NCBI GenBank assembly: GCA_964385995.1
Contig: CAYLRF010000015.1
Location: forward strand, 1 to 29,727
Reading direction: 5' to 3'
Source: CAYLRF01 sp964385995
GTDB taxonomy: Bacteria > Bacillota > Clostridia > Lachnospirales > Lachnospiraceae
DNA: 29,727 nucleotides
The first letter of the stretch is position 1; every line of letters begins with the position of its first letter. A program made the translations under genes and the position numbers. A model generated the notes under the pieces. The model saw nothing but the letters and a program-made list of their open reading frames with translations. It had not been told where the DNA came from and did no database searches. This document shows positions 26,306-29,727 of the stretch, in pieces.

Positions 26306-26334
26306 ATAAGACACTCCGTACGTTACCGGCGCAA
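26306..26334 (-). promoter_or_regulatory. candidate internal promoter before the solute-binding gene
   Basis: On the minus strand TTGCGC (26329-26334) is 17 bases from TCTTAT (26306-26311), a weak -10 with four of six consensus bases. An inverted repeat TGTCT-N6-AGACA (26298-26313) overlaps the -10 and could be an operator. It lies in the 189-base gap between the GH43 gene and the solute-binding gene, so the transporter part may be transcribed separately. Confidence 0.32.
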
Positions 26335-26395
26335 TCCGCCGTGCGCGTATATTTGATCGGTCACCGTATCATCTCTTTATCCGAGTTTTTCCCCG

Positions 26396-27337
26396 TCACG
26401 TCATGATGACGGGAAGCACCCTGCCGTCTTTAATCCTCATCTCGTCTATGCAAAGAACTCTGTGATAATCAACGGGATCCCCCGGAAAGCGCCGATGATA
26501 AGCGATATACCTCTTTCCTTTGAATATAAAAGAACTGTTGTGCCCCGGGCCTTCGGCAAGCTTTGACGAACTTAAGACCGTGCCTTGAGGCCTGAAAGGG
26601 CCGAGCGGCGACTCGGATACGGCGGTATCCACTCTGTAACTTCCGTTTCCCCATCCGCCGCGCGAAAACATGAGAATATACTTTTCTTTGTCCCTGATGA
26701 CGTGCGGCGCCTCGTGATATCCCTCGGGAGTGATTTCAAGGATCATGTCATCCGGGATATGTCCGCCGTCTGCCCTGACACGCGGCTTACTTAAGGACGA
26801 CGTATTTTCCGCGCGATCAGTCGTAAGGGCGTCTCCGATCGGAAGGACTCCCTTCATGTCACCGCTCATCCTGCATACGTTCAAATGTCCCCATCCCCCG
26901 AAATAAAGGTATATGTCATCCCCGTCTTTAAAAAAATACGGGTCGATCGGCTGCGCACCGTTGTAAAACCTGCCTATGAAAGGTCTCCCGTCACCGAAGA
27001 CATTGCGAAAGGGGCCGAGCGGGCATGACGAACATCCTATGTACAGACCTCCGATATCATCGTCTCTCATAATGCCGTTTGTGGAGAAGGCCACGTAATA
27101 TCTCCCGTCCCTCTCTGTCACGGTAGGCGCCCATACACACTTCACGGTACCGGGGAACGTGGACATATCGAGTATGTCGGACACGATACTGAAATGTTCC
27201 AGATCCCTCGAGACGATGACGTCAGCGTTCAGCTGCTTCTCGTATGGCAATGATTTCGTGACATATATGTAAAGTGTATCTTTGAAGACGGCAGCCTCCG
27301 GATCCGCGTACCATCCTTCCATTACAGGGTTTTTCAT
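26396..27337 (-). CDS. GH43-type glycoside hydrolase, cytoplasmic
   Basis: A 313-residue five-bladed propeller enzyme, single-domain and without signal peptide. The three GH43 acidic residues are placed as expected: D12 in WYADPEA (base), D132 in PIDPYFF (pKa modulator) and E209 in YHEAPHV (acid). WAPTV and the late GPGHNS segment (H266) are further family marks. Likely activity is alpha-L-arabinofuranosidase or beta-xylosidase on short imported chains; the family is too varied to be more specific. It is the first gene of the leftward operon and divergent from the AraC regulator. The ribosome binding site is modest (GGAAGGAAG, about 5 bases before the ATG) and is itself the last unit of the tandem repeat upstream, which is unusual. 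Confidence 0.88.
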   Translation of the reverse strand: MKNPVMEGWYADPEAAVFKDTLYIYVTKSLPYEKQLNADVIVSRDLEHFSIVSDILDMSTFPGTVKCVWAPTVTERDGRYYVAFSTNGIMRDDDIGGLYIGCSSCPLGPFRNVFGDGRPFIGRFYNGAQPIDPYFFKDGDDIYLYFGGWGHLNVCRMSGDMKGVLPIGDALTTDRAENTSSLSKPRVRADGGHIPDDMILEITPEGYHEAPHVIRDKEKYILMFSRGGWGNGSYRVDTAVSESPLGPFRPQGTVLSSSKLAEGPGHNSSFIFKGKRYIAYHRRFPGDPVDYHRVLCIDEMRIKDGRVLPVIMT

Positions 27338-27640
27338 GTGTGCTTCCTTCCGTATGTGTGTTTCCTTGTGTGCCTTCCCGAGTGTGACTTTCCNNNNNNN
27401 NNNNNNNNNNNNNNNNNNNNNNNNNNNNNNNNNNNNNNNNNNNNNNNNNNNNNNNNNNNNNNNNNNNNNNNNNNNNNNNNNNNNNNNNNNNNNTGACTTT
27501 CCGCGTGTGCCTTCACGAGTGCTTCTTCGCGGGTGTCTACCCGAGAATTTCTTCCACGTGTGCCTTCACGAGTGTTTTTCCCCGGGCAAGCTTCCCGTAC
27601 ATACTCGGCCTTCACGAGTACGCCTTCACGTGCTTGGCCG
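27338..27640. repeat. degenerate tandem repeat array in the GH43 leader, interrupted by assembly gap
   Basis: On the minus strand the region is built from units like CACACTCGGGAAGG and ACTCGTGAAGGCACACG, with a basic period of about 12-15 bases. A higher-order copy is exact: CGTGTGCCTTCACGAGTG on the plus strand at 27504-27521 and again at 27557-27574, 53 bases apart; a 16/18 match lies at 27367-27384. The array runs directly into the GH43 start codon, its last unit being GGAAGCACACATG. The units contain SD-like GGAAGG. It is not a CRISPR array: units are too short and too variable, and no constant repeat/spacer alternation exists. Confidence 0.75.
27394..27493. other. assembly gap of 100 N
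   Basis: Exactly 100 unknown bases, the usual placeholder for a gap of unknown length. The same nine bases TGACTTTCC end the left flank (27385-27393) and begin the right flank (27494-27502), so the gap lies inside the tandem repeat and probably reflects repeat collapse. Confidence 0.98.
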
Positions 27641-27729
27641 AACACGGGGAGTGAAAGGATATTCCTAAAAAAATCGTCTTTTGCGGTTGAATCGCCGCTT
27701 ACGCTGTGTTATCATCAGTTGTGCGGCAG

Positions 27730-27738
27730 ATTTTAGCA
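27730..27738 (-). promoter_or_regulatory. extended -10 promoter for the GH43 gene
   Basis: Minus strand TGCTAAAAT is a TGn-extended -10 (TAAAAT). The -35 position at 17 bases falls entirely inside the 12-G tract (27749-27760). A leader of nearly 390 bases plus the unknown gap length, made largely of the tandem repeat, would precede the GH43 start. Confidence 0.42.
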
Positions 27739-27748
27739 TTTCATAAAG

Positions 27749-27760
27749 CCCCCCCCCCCC
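27749..27760. repeat. 12-base poly-C / poly-G homopolymer
   Basis: Twelve consecutive C on the plus strand (G on the minus strand), flanked by AAAG and ATGCTTTT, so AAAGC and GCTTT can pair across it. It lies between the divergent GH43 and AraC genes, 13 bases upstream of the predicted GH43 -10 element. Homopolymers of this length are prone to slippage in cells and also to sequencing error. Confidence 0.9.
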
Positions 27761-27894
27761 ATGCTTTTGGAGGATTGACTTAATCAGACAAATTTTTCAC
27801 TCGCAATTTTCCTTGATTTTATATTTGCCCACGACCGCAAACAATGTGAAATAAAAGCGTATTTCAGAAAATATGCGCATGAAATAAGCCGTTA

Positions 27895-27903
27895 TGGTAA
27901 TAT
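27895..27903 (+). promoter_or_regulatory. extended -10 promoter for the AraC regulator
   Basis: TGGTAATAT provides a TGn-extended -10 (TAATAT) 28 bases before the ATG. No good -35 is seen at 17 bases. The short leader holds only the AAAGGAGG ribosome binding site. Confidence 0.42.
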
Positions 27904-27931
27904 AAGCGCCGAAAGGAGGCGATTCCCGCCG

Positions 27932-28777
27932 ATGAAACCCGAAGTAGATCTCTCCCCGCCGCATGAAAGTGTGATAGGTTTTCCGCCTGTTGACAGGAAG
28001 CTGCCCTTTATCCTTCAGCTTGTCGGCGTTACGTACCCGAACCCGGAGTATCACCATCGCCGCCCTGACAACAACTATGTGACCGTGGTGGAGTATGTCA
28101 CCTCCGGCTCCGGATTCATAGTGACGGACTCGGGTGTCATAAAGGTGAACACGGGCGACTCATACATTCTTCATGCCGATGAAAAACACGACTACTACTC
28201 GAACCCCGACGATCCCTGGTCTAAGATCTGGATAAACATATCGAGCCGCGTTCCAAACGATATCCTGAACGGATACGGGATCACGGGAACCATGATTTTC
28301 AGACAACTCGACATATCGGAGTATCTGAACAGCATCATAGATCTCGCGAAAGCGCATCCCGGGAAGGCCGAGTATGTCTTCGACCGCAGCTTCATCATTT
28401 TTATCAGAATGTGTCAGTTTATCCGCCACTCGATGAACTTCGGGGGCGAACGCTCTGACATTCCGGACAACATAGTGAGACTGAAAAATTTCCTTGACAT
28501 ACACATACAGGACGACCTGAATCTGGAGAAATGCGCCGCAATAGCGAATCTTTCCGTGTCGCAGACCGTACGCGCCTTCAACCGGTATTACAAGACGACG
28601 CCATACAGGTACCTGTGCGACCAGCGTTTCGAGTCGGCGAAGACATTTCTAAGGGGATCGCAGATGCCCATAAATGACATAGCGCGGCAGCTGGGATTTA
28701 CGGATCAGTATTATTTCTCCGCGTTTTTTAAGAAGAGGTCCGGAAAATCCCCGATGGAATACAGGGAATATCAATGA
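27932..28777 (+). CDS. AraC-family transcriptional regulator
   Basis: A 281-residue regulator. The N-terminal cupin-like sensing domain (about 15-150) contains VEYVTSGSGFIV, NTGDSYILHADEKHDYYS and PWSKIWINISS, typical of sugar-responsive AraC proteins. The C-terminal domain has two helix-turn-helix motifs: LEKCAAIANLSVSQTVRAF and INDIARQLGFTDQYYFSAF, followed by GKSPMEYRE. It is divergent from the GH43/transporter operon and is its most likely activator, with ligand an imported sugar; this is inferred from position. AAAGGAGG lies about 12 bases before the ATG, slightly far but clear. YesL-like gene follows 19 bases downstream. Confidence 0.93.
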   Translation: MKPEVDLSPPHESVIGFPPVDRKLPFILQLVGVTYPNPEYHHRRPDNNYVTVVEYVTSGSGFIVTDSGVIKVNTGDSYILHADEKHDYYSNPDDPWSKIWINISSRVPNDILNGYGITGTMIFRQLDISEYLNSIIDLAKAHPGKAEYVFDRSFIIFIRMCQFIRHSMNFGGERSDIPDNIVRLKNFLDIHIQDDLNLEKCAAIANLSVSQTVRAFNRYYKTTPYRYLCDQRFESAKTFLRGSQMPINDIARQLGFTDQYYFSAFFKKRSGKSPMEYREYQ

Positions 28778-28796
28778 AGGAAATGGGCGAACGGAC

Positions 28797-29447
28797 ATGA
28801 ACGGTTTGTTTTCGTATGACGGGAAGCTTGCGAGAGCAATCTCGCGCGTGGCCGACGTCATCATCATGAGTCTTCTGTGGATAGTATGCTGCGTCCCGTT
28901 AGTCACTGTATGCGCGTCGACGACGGCGTTAAACTATGCCGCGATCAAGGCGTCACTCAAAGAAGGTTCTGTCGCGAAAAATTTCTTCAAGTCATTTAAG
29001 GAGAATTTCAGGCAGTCGCTTCTTCTGACACTCATCTTTGCGATCGTCGCGGCCGTGATGGCAGTTAATTGGAAGCTTATCATGACAAACGGCGCGGGCG
29101 GCGCCGTCATGAAAGTCATATACATCGCCGCGCTCATATGGTTGGCTCTGATTTTGGCGTATATCTTCCCGCTGCTTTCAAGATTTTCTCTTCCCACGGG
29201 GCAACTTTTCGTAAACGCCTTCATGCTGAGCGTGACGAACCTTCCCAAGACGATCTTCATACTTCTGACCGATCTTCTTCCGGTGGTTACGCTGGTGATG
29301 AGAGTAGACTATGTGATTCGTCTCCTCCCGCTCATCATCACCGTCGTGCCGGGGCTCATCGCGTCTCTTAACGCTTTGCAGTTCATAAAAATCTTCGATA
29401 AATACAGTCCCGGGGACTCGGATAAAGGACTTCGCCCGCGCTCCTAA
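28797..29447 (+). CDS. YesL-like DUF624 membrane protein
   Basis: A 216-residue integral membrane protein with about five hydrophobic segments. The N-terminus RVADVIIMSLLWIVCCVPLVTV and ASTTALNYAAIK match the DUF624 (YesL) family, which is regularly linked to CUT1 sugar importers and their AraC or two-component regulators, as in the B. subtilis yes operon. The biochemical role is unknown; an accessory or regulatory function for sugar uptake is assumed. It is 19 bases after the araC-type gene in the same direction. The ribosome binding site is weak (AAGGAA about 15 bases upstream), so translation may depend on coupling. The stop at 29445-29447 is followed by the remnant of an AAA-ATPase gene. 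Confidence 0.88.
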   Translation: MNGLFSYDGKLARAISRVADVIIMSLLWIVCCVPLVTVCASTTALNYAAIKASLKEGSVAKNFFKSFKENFRQSLLLTLIFAIVAAVMAVNWKLIMTNGAGGAVMKVIYIAALIWLALILAYIFPLLSRFSLPTGQLFVNAFMLSVTNLPKTIFILLTDLLPVVTLVMRVDYVIRLLPLIITVVPGLIASLNALQFIKIFDKYSPGDSDKGLRPRS

Positions 29448-29489
29448 AAATCCCGAATACGAAGCGCTAAGCGGGACGCGTCTTACGGC

Positions 29490-29727
29490 TTTGCCTTACG
29501 CTTCAGGGCGGGAGCGTGCTACTATGCGGACAAAACGGGATTGATCCGCGGGCTTTTGGAAAGCGGGGCGAAGGTCACGCTGTTTACCCGCCCCAGAAGG
29601 TTCGGCAAGCCGCCGAATATGAGTATGATCGCTAATTTCTTTTCCGTGGAGGGCGATAAAAGCATATTTGACGGCCCGAAGATATCGAAGGATGCCGAAC
29701 TGTGCGAAAAATACATGGGTAAATACC
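29490..29727 (+). pseudogene. remnant of AAA-ATPase-like protein (PF09820 type), 5' end lost, cut by window edge
   Basis: The frame reads ALRFRAGACYYADKTGLIRG, then GAKVTLFTRPRRFGK and FFSVEGDKSIFDG, then ELCEKYMGKY at the window end, a clear match to the N-terminal half of the AAA-ATPase-like family that usually also has a C-terminal PD-(D/E)XK-like nuclease region. The Walker A segment, normally RRFGKTLNMSML, here reads RRFGKPPNMSMI, so the nucleotide-binding threonine is lost. No start codon or ribosome binding site precedes the homology in this frame; the frame opens only from the YesL stop at 29447. It therefore looks like a decaying copy of a gene family often found in multiple copies in Clostridia and Bacteroidota. 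The right part is outside the window. Confidence 0.72.

Noticed and set aside
27338..27640. CRISPR array
   Set aside because: Units are 12-15 bases and degenerate with no constant repeat or unique spacers, and there are no cas genes.
27334..27645. Minus-strand frame through the tandem repeat and gap
   Set aside because: It is read through 100 N and translates repeats (Arg/Glu/Thr-rich); no valid start signal, so it is treated as non-coding leader.

Overview
The window looks like a draft-genome or metagenome contig from a Gram-positive Clostridia/Lachnospiraceae-type bacterium. Evidence: strong AGGAGG-type ribosome binding sites, ATGA stop/start overlaps, a murE whose DNPR motif predicts a meso-diaminopimelate cell wall, QueT-type vitamin transport, and a CUT1 sugar transporter with AraC and YesL-type (DUF624) neighbours. 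A run of exactly 100 N (27394-27493) marks a scaffold gap. I saw no rRNA, tRNA, CRISPR array or insertion sequence.

Layout. Left (1-3292): a large cytoplasmic glycoside hydrolase of the GH106-like type on the minus strand. 3293-3747: a divergent intergenic region unusually rich in inverted repeats. 3748-6721 (plus): queT, murE and dapF; dapF makes meso-DAP and MurE adds it to the peptidoglycan precursor, and their frames overlap by ATGA. 6732-10716 (minus): proC, an IMP dehydrogenase, an SPFH/band-7 protein and its NfeD partner; a roughly 31-bp degenerate tandem repeat lies upstream of proC. 10717-11099 is non-coding and holds the nfeD promoter and a clear terminator for the next operon.

11100-27337 (minus) is the main accessory region, an apparent glycan-foraging operon. 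In transcription order it holds a cytoplasmic GH43 enzyme, a lipoprotein solute-binding protein broken by a one-base frameshift, two CUT1 permeases, a membrane-anchored protein with a CBM9-like domain and three repeated jelly-roll modules, a GH43 surface lipoprotein, a 66-residue protein of unknown function, an exported protein with two more jelly-roll modules, a small acidic lipoprotein and a cytoplasmic GH38 alpha-mannosidase. The inferred flow is binding and trimming of a glycan outside the cell, import of oligosaccharides, and further cleavage inside. No transporter ATPase is present, so a shared MsmK-type ATPase elsewhere is expected.

27338-27931 separates this operon from a divergent AraC regulator (27932-28777) and a YesL-like membrane protein (28797-29447). 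It holds a degenerate tandem repeat that runs up to the GH43 start codon, the assembly gap, and a 12-base C/G homopolymer placed where the -35 element of the GH43 promoter should be. The right edge carries the remnant of an AAA-ATPase-like gene with a damaged Walker A motif. The most novel points are the regulatory architecture at 27338-27760, the triplicated surface protein with the 66-residue protein beside it, and the structured region at 3493-3698.
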